Shown here: piece after piece, positions 53,290 to 61,520 of the stretch
Position numbering within the stretch: the stretch's first letter is position 1
Layout of the letters: every line of letters starts with the position of its first letter
Assembly: GCA_947460875.1 (NCBI GenBank)
Contig: CANHGR010000011.1
Location: 1-61,520, forward strand
DNA length: 61,520 nucleotides
Source: Sphingobacteriaceae bacterium
Lineage (GTDB): Bacteria > Bacteroidota > Bacteroidia > Sphingobacteriales > Sphingobacteriaceae
Direction: 5' to 3'
The notes under the pieces: model-generated
What the model saw: only the letters and a program-made list of their open reading frames with translations
Databases searched by the model: none
What the model was told of the DNA's origin: nothing
Program-made: the position numbers and the translations under genes

Positions 53290-54876
53290 GTGAAGTCAAT
53301 AAGCATCGATTATCATGAGACAGGAGCATTCGCTCCGATGGTACTCAGCTATCTAGATCAGACCCCAAAACTGAGTCCATTTTATAGCTTTCCTCCCACG
53401 ATAGATGGATTCAAACAACTTATCGCCAGTAAAAAAAATACTTGCAACCGACCATTACTAACAACTATTTTAAAAGACCAATACTCAAGGAGCGGCTTAA
53501 ACTATGAAGCAGTTATTAGCCACATAAATCTACTCGAAAAAAACAGCACGTATACTATTACAACTGGACATCAGCTCAATATATTTACCGGACCGCTGTA
53601 TTTTATTTATAAAATTGCAACCGCGATAAAATTAGCTTCAGATCTGAAAAAAGAGATCCCTGAAAATGATTTTGTTCCTGTGTACTGGATGGCCACAGAA
53701 GACCATGATTTCGCAGAGATTAATCATACAACGCTTGGAAACACGGAGCTTAGATGGGAGCACGAGCCAGGGGGCGCTACAGGCAGGATGGATCTTAAGG
53801 CAATTGGACAAACCGTTAGAAAATATCTCTCTATACTCGGAATATCGCCGAATAGCAACAAACTTGCAGACATTATTAAAGAAGCCTATTCCAACAATTC
53901 TACGCTTTCAAATGCCACACGCTCACTGGTTCATGCATTGTTTGGCGAATATGGTTTGGTCATAATTGATGCCGACGACAAACGACTGAAGCAAGATTTC
54001 TCCGCAATCATCGAAAAAGATATTATTGAAAAAAATAGCTTCCGCGAGATTATCGAAACCAGCAAATCTCTTGAAAGCGAAGGATTCTCTACCCAAGTAA
54101 ATTCTCGGGAGATCAATTTTTTCTACCTCGCCGAGGGCTTGAGAGAACGTATTGTCTATAAAAACGGAAAATATGTCGTTCTAAATACAACGTTTGAGTT
54201 TTCAACAGAAGAACTTAGAGCAGAAATTAATAAAAACGCTGATAAGTTTAGTCCGAACGTGGTTATGCGTCCGGTGTACGAGGAATTTATCCTTCCAAAC
54301 CTTGCGTATATCGGCGGTAGCGCTGAAATCGTCTACTGGTTACAGCTTAAAGGTGTTTTTGATTGTTATGGCATTGATTTTCCAATACTTGTACTTCGCA
54401 ATTCTGCACTTATATCTGATGAAAGCACACATGTAAAGCTTTACAAATCCGGACTAACATTTAAAGATTTATTCAAGAATATTGATAACTTGAAGAAAGA
54501 CTGGGTGTTAAAATATTCTGATAACAACCTATCTTTAAACCTCGAATGGCAGGAATTGCAGCTCAGCTTCGAAAAGATCAAATCAAAAGCCGCTAAAATA
54601 GACCCAACTCTTGGGCCTAGTGCTGAAGCAGTAAGTGCAAGACTGCACAAGGCATTATTAAAGCTCGAGCAAAAATTAATCCGTGCAGAAAAGCGAAATT
54701 TTTCGACTGATCTTTCCAAGATTGAACTTGCCAAACTACAACTATTTCCCGGCGGAACATTGCAAGAACGTAAAGAAAACTTCGGATTACTTTATGTGAA
54801 ATATGGCGACGAACTAATAGCTGAGTTGATCAAGCATTTTAAACCTCTGGACTTTAAATTCACAATATTGTATTAA
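53290..54876 (+). CDS. bshC: Bacillithiol biosynthesis cysteine-adding enzyme
   Basis: 528 residues from a GTG start. It adds cysteine to glucosaminyl-malate in the last step of bacillithiol synthesis. ITTGHQLNIFTGPLYFIYK and PVYWMATEDHDFAEI are family marks, and a long coiled coil sits near residues 410-475. BshA and BshB are not in the window. This implies a bacillithiol-based thiol system. Confidence 0.93.
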   Translation: MKSISIDYHETGAFAPMVLSYLDQTPKLSPFYSFPPTIDGFKQLIASKKNTCNRPLLTTILKDQYSRSGLNYEAVISHINLLEKNSTYTITTGHQLNIFTGPLYFIYKIATAIKLASDLKKEIPENDFVPVYWMATEDHDFAEINHTTLGNTELRWEHEPGGATGRMDLKAIGQTVRKYLSILGISPNSNKLADIIKEAYSNNSTLSNATRSLVHALFGEYGLVIIDADDKRLKQDFSAIIEKDIIEKNSFREIIETSKSLESEGFSTQVNSREINFFYLAEGLRERIVYKNGKYVVLNTTFEFSTEELRAEINKNADKFSPNVVMRPVYEEFILPNLAYIGGSAEIVYWLQLKGVFDCYGIDFPILVLRNSALISDESTHVKLYKSGLTFKDLFKNIDNLKKDWVLKYSDNNLSLNLEWQELQLSFEKIKSKAAKIDPTLGPSAEAVSARLHKALLKLEQKLIRAEKRNFSTDLSKIELAKLQLFPGGTLQERKENFGLLYVKYGDELIAELIKHFKPLDFKFTILY

Positions 54877-54883
54877 TCAAGAC

Positions 54884-55966
54884 ATGCAATATCAAACTTT
54901 TTCGGAAATTGATTTACGCGACTTTACTAAGAAAATATTCTTAAAGATCGGATGTTCTGAAGCGCATGCAGTTTTGGCGACCGATGTTTTAGTAAAGTCT
55001 GATCTGAGAGGCATTGATTCTCATGGCGTTGCCAGATTAAGCGGATATATCCGCTTATGGGAAAAGAAGCGCATAAACAGCAATCCACATATAAAAATTG
55101 TGCATGAAACAGCTACGACGGCTACAGTTGATGGGGATGGCGGCTTAGGTTTAATTGTGGCTCCTTTTGCTATGAAAATAGCAATTGAAAAAGCAGAAAA
55201 ATTTGGCTCGGGATGGGTTGCCATTAAAAATTCGAATCACTTTGGCATCGCCGCTTATCATGCTCTAATGGCGGTTGAAAGAGACATGATCGGCTTTGCA
55301 ATGACCAATGCCAGCCCGCTGGTAGCCCCGACTTTTACAAATGAACGCTTGTTAGGAACCAATCCAATGTGCTATGCCTTCCCCGCAGGAAAATACCCCC
55401 CAGTGGTTGTCGATATGGCCACTTCGGCCGCTGCAAACGGCAAGCTCGAGATCGCTCAGCGTCAGCACAAACCTGTACCCGAAGGCTGGATCATTGATAA
55501 AAACGGCCAGACATCTATCAATCCTCATGAGTTAAAGGATGGAGGAGCTTTGGTTCCCCTTGGGAGCGATAGAGATCATGGAAGTCATAAAGGCTTTGGA
55601 CTTGGAGCCACTGTCGATATCCTATCTGCAGTCTTATCAGGCGCAAATTACGGCCCCTGGGTGCCGCCATTTGTTGCCTTTTTAGAACCCTCAGCAAATC
55701 CGGTTGGAGAAGGTATCGGCCACTTTTTGGGTGCTTTGCGAGTGGATGGCTTTAGACCAATCGATGAATTTAAAAACCACTTAGACAATTGGATAGAACG
55801 CTTTAAATCAGCAAAGCCGATTGATTCGGAGCAGCCCGTTATAATTCCTGGCGAGCCAGAGCTTGCAGCGGAAAAGGAAAGAAAAGTCAAAGGAATTGCG
55901 ATTATTGATACAGTGGTAAAAGATTTAAATGAAGTAGCTGTTAAACTAGGTGTTCCTACTTTGTAA
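54884..55966 (+). CDS. Ldh-family (malate/L-lactate/ureidoglycolate-type) dehydrogenase
   Basis: 360 residues, NAD(P)-dependent, of the malate/L-sulfolactate dehydrogenase-like fold distinct from the Rossmann LDHs. Conserved blocks are DLRGIDSHGVARLSGYI, IKNSNHFGIAAYH with the catalytic His, NPMCYAFPAG and GSHKGFGLGATVDILS. The substrate could be malate, lactate or sulfolactate. The last would link to comB at 9045, but that is speculation. It starts 7 bases after bshC. Confidence 0.88.
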   Translation: MQYQTFSEIDLRDFTKKIFLKIGCSEAHAVLATDVLVKSDLRGIDSHGVARLSGYIRLWEKKRINSNPHIKIVHETATTATVDGDGGLGLIVAPFAMKIAIEKAEKFGSGWVAIKNSNHFGIAAYHALMAVERDMIGFAMTNASPLVAPTFTNERLLGTNPMCYAFPAGKYPPVVVDMATSAAANGKLEIAQRQHKPVPEGWIIDKNGQTSINPHELKDGGALVPLGSDRDHGSHKGFGLGATVDILSAVLSGANYGPWVPPFVAFLEPSANPVGEGIGHFLGALRVDGFRPIDEFKNHLDNWIERFKSAKPIDSEQPVIIPGEPELAAEKERKVKGIAIIDTVVKDLNEVAVKLGVPTL

Positions 55967-56012
55967 ACAGCTTCGACCTTTTACTGCACATGTCTATTTC
56001 ATGCCATCCTTA

Positions 56013-56057
56013 AGAATATTCATGGAGATAAAATTATTTTATATCCATGAATATTCT
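56013..56057. terminator. Near-perfect 45-bp palindrome between Ldh and lepB
   Basis: AGAATATTCATGGAGATAAAAT (split: 56013-56023 and 56024-56034) and its reverse complement at 56036-56057 match at 21 of 22 positions around a single central base. The right half lies inside lepB and encodes its last codons and stop. It sits between convergent genes and should form a long hairpin in either transcript, though no T-run follows. Confidence 0.75.
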
Positions 56058-57482
56058 ATCCCACCTAATCTTACTCAAGAGGCTTCCATTTGTATTCCAA
56101 CTCATCCATACAAAAATTGCTTTCCCTACGATATGATCTTCAGGAACAAAGCCCCAGAAACGTGAATCGAGAGAATTGTGCCGATTATCCCCCATCATCC
56201 AATAATAATCCATTTTAAATGTATAGCTAGTGGCCTTCCGTCCATTGATTAGAATATCCTTCCCTATCTGTTGAACAACATTTCCTTCATAGACGCTAAT
56301 CGAACGCCGATAAAGCGGTAAATTCGTATCGTCTAGCCGTACAGTCCAGCCTTTCTTGGGGATAATAATAGGACCGAAACTATCTTCATTCCATTTAAAG
56401 TTAGAGTCATTCGGAAAGACTTGGGAATAATAATCGCCTTCCATACGAATTTGAGGAGTTACTGATCGCACATTCGGCCAAGCTTTGATTTGTTCGGCCT
56501 GTTCGCGCGTCATCGTAAACAAAAATTCATCCGCATCATACGAGGCTTGAGCTTCAATATTCATGTCCTGCAAAGTCTGGGGGTTAAAGGATGTACCGTC
56601 AGATTTTACAAAATAGCTTGTCTGTCCAAACCGTAAATCCTCTGTTGCAGCACCATTTACGTATACTTGAGCGTTAATTATTCGAACCGTGTCTCCGCCA
56701 ATTGCTATACAGCGCTTGATATAATTTTCACGCTTATCCACCGGACGATACCAAGGAGCATCAGCCTCCATCGGCCAATTAAAAACCACTACGTCATTCC
56801 GTTCGATTTTTTCAAAGCCAGGAAGTCTGTGATAATTAAGTTTAATTCCCTCCCAGTATGCTTTCGTTCCAGTTACAGGCATTGTATGATGTGCAAAAGG
56901 AAAAGCAATCGGTGTCATTGGCACACGCGCGCCATAATTTACCTTGCTAACAAAGAGAAAATCTCCAATTAAAAGAGATTTTTCCATCGACCCTGTTGGA
57001 ATTGTATAGGCTTCTAAAAATAAACCTCTGATCAGCGTAGCCGCTACAACGGCGAAAATTATAGCATCGGCCCATTCGCGGGTTCCTGATTTTTGAAAAG
57101 GGTGCTTTTTACGAAATTCATCTGTGGCTGATCTTCCAAGGTATTTAGTCGTCGTATCAAATCCCCAAAAGGGAAAAACTAAAAAAGGAACGATAATCGT
57201 CCCGAAATGTGAAAGAAAAGATGTTTTGCCATAGCTTTTAGCAAAATCGATCATCAAGCCCATCGACACAATAAAATTTACAATCGGGATAAAGAACAAA
57301 ATCAGCCACCACATCGGCCGGCCGGTCAACTTTATCATCAAGTAAATATTATAAATAGGAATTATCGCTTCCCAGCCCTGTCTTTCTGCTTTAACGAATA
57401 ATTTCCAAAGACCAATATGAAACAGGATAAATAGGATACTAATAATTATAATACTACCCTGGTAGTCTGAAAAATCCATCAT
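56034..57482 (-). CDS. lepB: Signal peptidase I with an N-terminal membrane domain
   Basis: 482 residues, longer than most LepB. An N-terminal region (about 9-107) has three or four membrane segments with a GWEAIIPIYN block like DUF5684, then one more segment (138-154) leads to the peptidase. The catalytic Ser is Ser165 (PTGSMEKSL) and the Lys is Lys256 (ENYIKRCIAIGGD). GDNRHNSLDSRFWGFVP ends the fold. It removes signal peptides at the inner membrane. The final codons lie in a palindrome. It follows dapB in an operon. Confidence 0.93.
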   Translation of the reverse strand: MMDFSDYQGSIIIISILFILFHIGLWKLFVKAERQGWEAIIPIYNIYLMIKLTGRPMWWLILFFIPIVNFIVSMGLMIDFAKSYGKTSFLSHFGTIIVPFLVFPFWGFDTTTKYLGRSATDEFRKKHPFQKSGTREWADAIIFAVVAATLIRGLFLEAYTIPTGSMEKSLLIGDFLFVSKVNYGARVPMTPIAFPFAHHTMPVTGTKAYWEGIKLNYHRLPGFEKIERNDVVVFNWPMEADAPWYRPVDKRENYIKRCIAIGGDTVRIINAQVYVNGAATEDLRFGQTSYFVKSDGTSFNPQTLQDMNIEAQASYDADEFLFTMTREQAEQIKAWPNVRSVTPQIRMEGDYYSQVFPNDSNFKWNEDSFGPIIIPKKGWTVRLDDTNLPLYRRSISVYEGNVVQQIGKDILINGRKATSYTFKMDYYWMMGDNRHNSLDSRFWGFVPEDHIVGKAIFVWMSWNTNGSLLSKIRWDRIFMDIK

Positions 57483-57503
57483 AATTTTTTTCTAATATAA
57501 AAC

Positions 57504-58247
57504 TTAAACGGTAAAATCAAACATATCCTTGACTGAATAGAATCCTTTTTTGCCCTCAAGCCATTCGGCAGCCAATACCGCGCCAAGAGCAAATCCTGCT
57601 CTGCTGTGTGCTGTATGCTTGAACTCTATATCATCTACTTCAGAACTATAAATAACCGTATGTGTGCCCGGCACATTTTCTATCCTATGTGATTCGATTA
57701 GCAACTGTTCAGGTTTCGGCACTATTTCGTTGTGATCTCCCATTAGTTCATTGACCCATTCTGATTTTCTTTCAAGCCCTTCAATTACTCCTTCTGCTAT
57801 CGTCATTGCCGTACCGCTTGGCGCATCGAGCTTTTGAGTATGATGAATCTCCTCCACCTGTACTTCATATTGAGGATAACGATTCATTATCTTTGATAAG
57901 ACTTTGTTGACAAAGAAAAAGACATTCACGCCAACACTGAAATTAGATGCATATAGAAGCGAGTTATTACCGTTTTCGCATTTATCCTTAACCTCTTGAA
58001 GACTTCCATACCAACCGGTGGTACCAACAATTATGGGTGTGCCCACATTAAAACAGGCTTCAATATTTCTCAGCACAGTATCTGGAGTAGTAAAATCGAT
58101 TGCAACATCTGCTTCACGGAGATTCTCTGAAGTCATCTGATCCAGATTGAATTCATCAATTTTAAGAACCACTTCATGGCCGCGATCTATTGCAAATTGC
58201 TCAATAATGCGCCCCATTTTTCCGTAACCTAATAAAGCTATCTTCAT
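57504..58247 (-). CDS. dapB: 4-hydroxy-tetrahydrodipicolinate reductase
   Basis: 247 residues. It acts in lysine and diaminopimelate synthesis. The start ALLGYGKMGRIIEQFA is the nucleotide loop, TTGWYG contacts substrate, and HHTQKLDAPSGTA is the catalytic signature. It overlaps the upstream DUF5683-like gene by 4 bases. Confidence 0.95.
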   Translation of the reverse strand: MKIALLGYGKMGRIIEQFAIDRGHEVVLKIDEFNLDQMTSENLREADVAIDFTTPDTVLRNIEACFNVGTPIIVGTTGWYGSLQEVKDKCENGNNSLLYASNFSVGVNVFFFVNKVLSKIMNRYPQYEVQVEEIHHTQKLDAPSGTAMTIAEGVIEGLERKSEWVNELMGDHNEIVPKPEQLLIESHRIENVPGTHTVIYSSEVDDIEFKHTAHSRAGFALGAVLAAEWLEGKKGFYSVKDMFDFTV

Positions 58248-58813
58248 AAAGCTAATTTAAATTTGAAAGTATATGCCTGTGTTAAAGTCGGCTGATTATA
58301 CAATGTTGGATATGCTTGAATACTGAGATCGTCGCTAATATCAAAACGGAAGAATTTTGCATCAATATACGCATCGAGGATGTTTAGCGCATGCATTCCA
58401 ACAAATCCAAGAATACTCAAATCTCTATTACGACGATAAGTGTCTTTTACTCTAACCATTCCTTCATAGCTATACCCGGCATAGCGAGGATCCTTGGGTT
58501 TGTTATTATTTTCTAAGCGATATTGAACTTCACCCAGAAATTCCTTGTAGTAGCGTTGATTAAACTCGTACGCAAGACCTATCGAAATAAATCCCGCGTA
58601 AACCATCGGAACTTTCCACCAACGCTTGTTGTAAAGCTGCCCCAGACCGGGCAAAATCGCAGAGCGGATCGCCGCCTGCTTGGGCATCTTTTCGATCGCC
58701 AATCGTGCAGAATCTTTTATGACAGAATCTTGTTGAAGTGGCGACATCTGTTGCGCATAAGAAGAAAAGCTGAATAACAAACAGGTTAAAATTAAAAGGA
58801 TAAAGGCTCGCAT
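58244..58813 (-). CDS. DUF5683-like membrane-associated protein
   Basis: 189 residues from the ATG at 58813, which shares its A with the parB stop (TAATG). A signal peptide or anchor covers about 1-20 (cleavage near SYA-QQ). Then RSAILPGLGQLYNKRWWKVP, a conserved block with a hydrophobic stretch, matches DUF5683-type proteins. A long charged region and the hydrophobic GFVGMHALNILDAYIDAKF follow. It always seems to sit with parAB-dapB-lepB in relatives I recall; its role is unknown. Confidence 0.8.
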   Translation of the reverse strand: MRAFILLILTCLLFSFSSYAQQMSPLQQDSVIKDSARLAIEKMPKQAAIRSAILPGLGQLYNKRWWKVPMVYAGFISIGLAYEFNQRYYKEFLGEVQYRLENNNKPKDPRYAGYSYEGMVRVKDTYRRNRDLSILGFVGMHALNILDAYIDAKFFRFDISDDLSIQAYPTLYNQPTLTQAYTFKFKLAL

Positions 58814-59718
58814 TACCAATCTAATAACTCCAGAATACGGCTTAGATCATCTTCCGACATGAAGGGTATTTCGATGGCTCCCTTACCCTTGCCCTGTACT
58901 TTTAAAAGTACCCTTGTTGCAAATTTTGAAGCTAGATCATCTTGGATTTTTTGATATTGAAACGAGATACCCTCATTTTTCTTTGATGTTCCCTTTTTGA
59001 TGTTTAACTTTTGAATATCCCGAACAAGCTCTTCTACCTTCCTTACCGAAAGTCCTTGGGAAATTATTTCCCGATGTATATATAATTGCTTTTCAACGTC
59101 TTCCACACCAAGAAGGGCACGTGCGTGCCCCATCGATATTTTGTTATCTCTAACGGAAGCCTGAATGCTTGGCGGCAGTTTTAGCAATCGAAGGTAATTA
59201 GTTACCGTCGATCTATTTTTGCTCACGCGATCACCCAGCTCTTCTTGCTTCAAATTACATTCTTCCAACATTCTCTGAAAGCTGAAAGCAACTTCCAAAG
59301 CGTTGAGATCTTCTCGCTGGATGTTCTCGATGAGCGCCATTTCCAACATTTGCTGATCATTGGCTGTGCGAATGTAAGCCGGAATTTCGGTTAAACCAGC
59401 CATTTTTGACGCCCTAAGTCGGCGTTCCCCCGAAATAAGCTGATAACTATTATTACTGGCGCCCAGCTTTCTAACAGTTATAGGCTGAATTAATCCTTGC
59501 AAACGTATCGAGTCTGAAAGCTCAGTAAGGGCAGTCATCTCAAATTCGGATCGCGGCTGAAAAGGATTTACCTCTACCTGACTAATTTTAATAGAACTAA
59601 TATTTCCGGGAGAAATCTCTGTATTCAGATCCGTCTGTAGAGTCCGACTACTTTCTAAGTCATTATTCAGCAGTGCGCTTAATCCTCTTCCCAGGCCTGT
59701 CTTCTTAGGATACGTCAT
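58813..59718 (-). CDS. parB: Chromosome-partitioning protein ParB
   Basis: 301 residues. It loads on parS sites and forms the partition complex. An N-terminal ParA-contact tail (KKTGLGRGLSALLNND) is followed by the ParB CTPase domain with SGERRLRASKMAG and NIQREDLNALE, then an HTH (LGDRVSKNRSTVTNYLRLL). No parS site with the classic TGTTTCACGTGAAACA form was seen in the window. Confidence 0.95.
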   Translation of the reverse strand: MTYPKKTGLGRGLSALLNNDLESSRTLQTDLNTEISPGNISSIKISQVEVNPFQPRSEFEMTALTELSDSIRLQGLIQPITVRKLGASNNSYQLISGERRLRASKMAGLTEIPAYIRTANDQQMLEMALIENIQREDLNALEVAFSFQRMLEECNLKQEELGDRVSKNRSTVTNYLRLLKLPPSIQASVRDNKISMGHARALLGVEDVEKQLYIHREIISQGLSVRKVEELVRDIQKLNIKKGTSKKNEGISFQYQKIQDDLASKFATRVLLKVQGKGKGAIEIPFMSEDDLSRILELLDW

Positions 59719-59719
59719 C

Positions 59720-60523
59720 TTAGGCTGTTACTTCGTTAGCAATCATCTTTTCTGTTCCCAATCCATTTTTTCTGACGATTTCACGTGCCAGATTTAGATA
59801 ATTAATAGCACCCTTACAACTTGCATCGTGCATGATTACAGACACCCCAAAGCTTGGTGCCTCACTTAGTCTTGTGTTTCTCTGTATAATCGTGTCAAAC
59901 ACTAAATCCTGGAAATGTGTTTTTACCTCTTCAACTACTTGATTGGAAAGTCGGAGACGAACATCATACATCGTTAGCAGTATACCTTCAATTTCCAGCT
60001 CAGGGTTCAGCCTAGTCTGAACGATCTTGATAGTATTCAAGAGTTTGCCAAGTCCCTCTAAGGCAAAATATTCGCACTGCACCGGTATTATAACCGATTG
60101 AGCGGCAGTAAGAGCATTAATTGTAATCAGACCTAACGAAGGCGAACAATCAATGATGATAAAATCATACTTCGCTTCAATTTTAGCCAACACAGTTTTC
60201 ATTTTGTACTCACGCTCAGGCAAATTGATCATCTCAATTTCTGCGCCTACAAGGTCGATATGTGCCGGCATAAGATCCAAATAAGGCGTATCAGTTTTCT
60301 GGATAGCATCATTAGGATCAATGCCGTTTATGATGCATTCATAAATACTCGCTTTAACCGACCTGGGATCAAGGCCTAAACCCGAGGTAGAATTTGCTTG
60401 CGGGTCGGCATCGATCAGCAAAGTGCGAAACTCTAACACTGCCAAACTTGCGGCAAGGTTGATTGATGAAGTCGTTTTTCCAACCCCGCCTTTTTGGTTT
60501 GCTAACGCGATGATTTTAGCCAT
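59720..60523 (-). CDS. parA: Chromosome-partitioning ATPase ParA (Soj)
   Basis: 267 residues. Deviant Walker A KGGVGKTTSS (Lys11 and Lys16), Walker B IIDCSPSLG, no N-terminal HTH, so a chromosomal-type ParA. It forms dynamic gradients that move ParB complexes. It lies one base ahead of parB and heads parA-parB-DUF5683-dapB-lepB. Confidence 0.96.
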   Translation of the reverse strand: MAKIIALANQKGGVGKTTSSINLAASLAVLEFRTLLIDADPQANSTSGLGLDPRSVKASIYECIINGIDPNDAIQKTDTPYLDLMPAHIDLVGAEIEMINLPEREYKMKTVLAKIEAKYDFIIIDCSPSLGLITINALTAAQSVIIPVQCEYFALEGLGKLLNTIKIVQTRLNPELEIEGILLTMYDVRLRLSNQVVEEVKTHFQDLVFDTIIQRNTRLSEAPSFGVSVIMHDASCKGAINYLNLAREIVRKNGLGTEKMIANEVTA

Positions 60524-60618
60524 TTTATCGTATTATTTATTTATGACAATTAAATGCTTATTAGCCCATTATCTATTAGCCATGAAAATGCTATTTTTAC
60601 GCTAATTCCAAGCTCCAA

Positions 60619-60626
60619 CAAAGCTA
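60619..60626 (-). promoter_or_regulatory. Probable parA operon -7 box
   Basis: The minus strand reads TAGCTTTG, a full TAnnTTTG match, about 96 bases before the parA ATG. I see no -33 TTTG at 20 nt, so the box is only moderately supported. Confidence 0.4.
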
Positions 60627-60690
60627 AGTTACAAACTTAACAATTTTAATTGTCGCTTGCTTAGCTCGTTTTAAACACCTTATCAACATT

Positions 60691-61212
60691 ATGACTACCA
60701 TTATTGCCTCGACAAACCGCCCTAATAGTTATACATTTAAACTAGCAAGCTATTACCAAAAAAAGCTGCAGGAAAAAGGATTAGAGACATCTATATTTTC
60801 ACTTACTGATCTGCCCGACAATATTCTAAAAACAGACATGTATGGCAAACGTAGTGCCGAGTTCCAGCCTATACAAGATTTGGTCACGGCAACAGAAAAA
60901 TTTTTGTTTATTGTACCAGAATATAACGGAAGCTTTCCTGGCGCGCTAAAGGTCTTTATCGATGCTTGTAAGTATCCTGAAAGTTTTTATGGCAAGAAAG
61001 CCGGTCTAGTAGGCCTCTCAACCGGAAAATACGGAAATGTCAGAGGCATTGACCAATTGGTAGGTATTTGCCATTATATCAACTTAAATGTGATGTCTTT
61101 GAGACTTCATATCCCAGCCATCGATAAGGAAATTGACGAAAATGGAAATATTTTCGAAGAAGATACTTTGAAATTTACGAATGAACAGATCAGTCGGTTT
61201 ATTGATTTTTAG
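60691..61212 (+). CDS. NADPH-dependent FMN reductase family protein
   Basis: 173 residues with a flavodoxin-like fold. IIASTNRPNSYTFKLA binds FMN phosphate, and VPEYNGSFPGALKVFIDA is the family signature. It probably reduces quinones, azo dyes or metals with NAD(P)H. It diverges from parA. Confidence 0.9.
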   Translation: MTTIIASTNRPNSYTFKLASYYQKKLQEKGLETSIFSLTDLPDNILKTDMYGKRSAEFQPIQDLVTATEKFLFIVPEYNGSFPGALKVFIDACKYPESFYGKKAGLVGLSTGKYGNVRGIDQLVGICHYINLNVMSLRLHIPAIDKEIDENGNIFEEDTLKFTNEQISRFIDF

Positions 61213-61250
61213 GATTGCTATTTGCTTTAACAAATGGCAACAAGCCTAGC

Positions 61251-61520
61251 TCAAAAGTAAATGCTTGGTTCGCTTACATTAAATCTAATCCAACCTTCGT
61301 TCTCATACCCAAAAGAGAACATTTTCGGATTGATGATTTCCGCTAAGATTTCAATGCTATCAACAATTCGAGGGCCAGAACGGTTAAAGTATTGATTACC
61401 ATCTGCGATGTAAACCTTATTATTTTTTACGGCATTCAAGTTCTTCCATCCCGGTAGGTTAAGCAAGAAATTGATTTCTTGCAATGTGCGACTGATGGAA
61501 AAACCACAAGGAATAATTAC
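61251..61520 (-). CDS. BtuF-like periplasmic binding protein, N-terminus off the edge
   Basis: 90 codons in frame from the right edge to the stop at 61251. The stretch VIIPCGFSISRTLQEI, LLNLPGWKNLNAVKNNKV and NQYFNRSGPRIVDSIEILAEII matches the C-terminal lobe of the cobalamin/iron-siderophore binding family (TroA/BtuF-like). It likely captures vitamin B12 or a metal complex for an ABC transporter. The signal peptide and N-terminal lobe are outside the window. Confidence 0.8.
   Translation of the reverse strand, partial: VIIPCGFSISRTLQEINFLLNLPGWKNLNAVKNNKVYIADGNQYFNRSGPRIVDSIEILAEIINPKMFSFGYENEGWIRFNVSEPSIYF

Noticed and set aside
59770-59790. A parS-like site around TTTCACGTGCC inside parA.
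   Set aside because: Only the CACGTG core and part of the left arm match; the right arm does not pair. Other CACGTG sites (near 4360 and 59120) are also isolated cores.
1-61520. tRNA, rRNA, CRISPR arrays, transposases and prophage genes.
   Set aside because: Every gap over 70 bases was scanned; none has a T-loop GGTTCGA pattern, regular repeat-spacer array or mobile-element gene.

Overview
The window looks like a chromosomal segment of a Bacteroidota bacterium, most likely family Sphingobacteriaceae (Pedobacter-like). Three things support this. Several genes have the Bacteroidota promoter form (-7 box TAnnTTTG, sometimes with a -33 TTTG about 20 nt upstream) and no strong Shine-Dalgarno sequences. 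There are lineage-typical families: a DUF4295-like protein after L28/L33, a DUF5683-like protein beside ParAB, signal peptidase I with an extra N-terminal membrane domain, and the bacillithiol enzyme BshC. Base composition is moderately AT-rich. I found no rRNA, tRNA, CRISPR array, transposase or prophage. This is mostly core chromosome with a few decayed genes and one toxin-antitoxin pair.

Layout. 0-1 kb: the edge of a lipoprotein gene and a metF remnant. 1-6.6 kb: thrA-thrB-thrC and a HAD phosphatase on the minus strand, preceded by a Thr/Ile-rich leader peptide, an antiterminator and a terminator that together form a complete attenuator. 6.6-9 kb: a MazEF-like pair, then rsgA, dtd and a MazG-type gene. 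9-16 kb: comB-gcvT, a glycosyltransferase pseudogene, rnhB, a GAF-PP2C phosphatase, and a GT2/flippase-like pair. 16-20.6 kb: ruvC, HIT, greA, a 2-hydroxyacid dehydrogenase, rsmA, pdxA. 20.7-25.4 kb: DUF177-rpmF-plsX-fabH-accB-accC, a lipid-synthesis operon headed by L32. 25.4-30 kb: tatC, rpiB, an M28 peptidase and a stand-alone LutB-like protein. 30-36.4 kb: a decayed secreted-protein gene, SprT-like, feoAB with a palindrome over its promoter, lpxB-small membrane protein-surE, CsbD.

36.4-50 kb is a carbon-use region on the minus strand: acetyl-CoA synthetase, an enlarged malate synthase, LutC, LutB, LutA, lactate permease, a large Tat-exported glycosidase-like protein, a small membrane protein and an MHS-type transporter. 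Together these suggest lactate uptake, oxidation to pyruvate, acetate activation, and a glyoxylate-bypass step; isocitrate lyase is not in the window. 50-56 kb: rpmB-rpmG-DUF4295-ftsY-rimO-bshC-Ldh on the plus strand. 56-60.5 kb: parA-parB-DUF5683-dapB-lepB on the minus strand, separated from Ldh by a near-perfect 45-bp palindrome that contains the end of lepB. The right edge holds an FMN reductase and part of a BtuF-like binding protein.

The strongest regulatory find is the thr attenuator. The feoAB and mazEF promoter palindromes, the lepB-end palindrome and a dispersed 15-bp palindromic repeat are the next most useful leads. I did not find a convincing wholly new multi-gene system; the least understood gene is the 915-residue Tat-exported protein beside the lactate permease.
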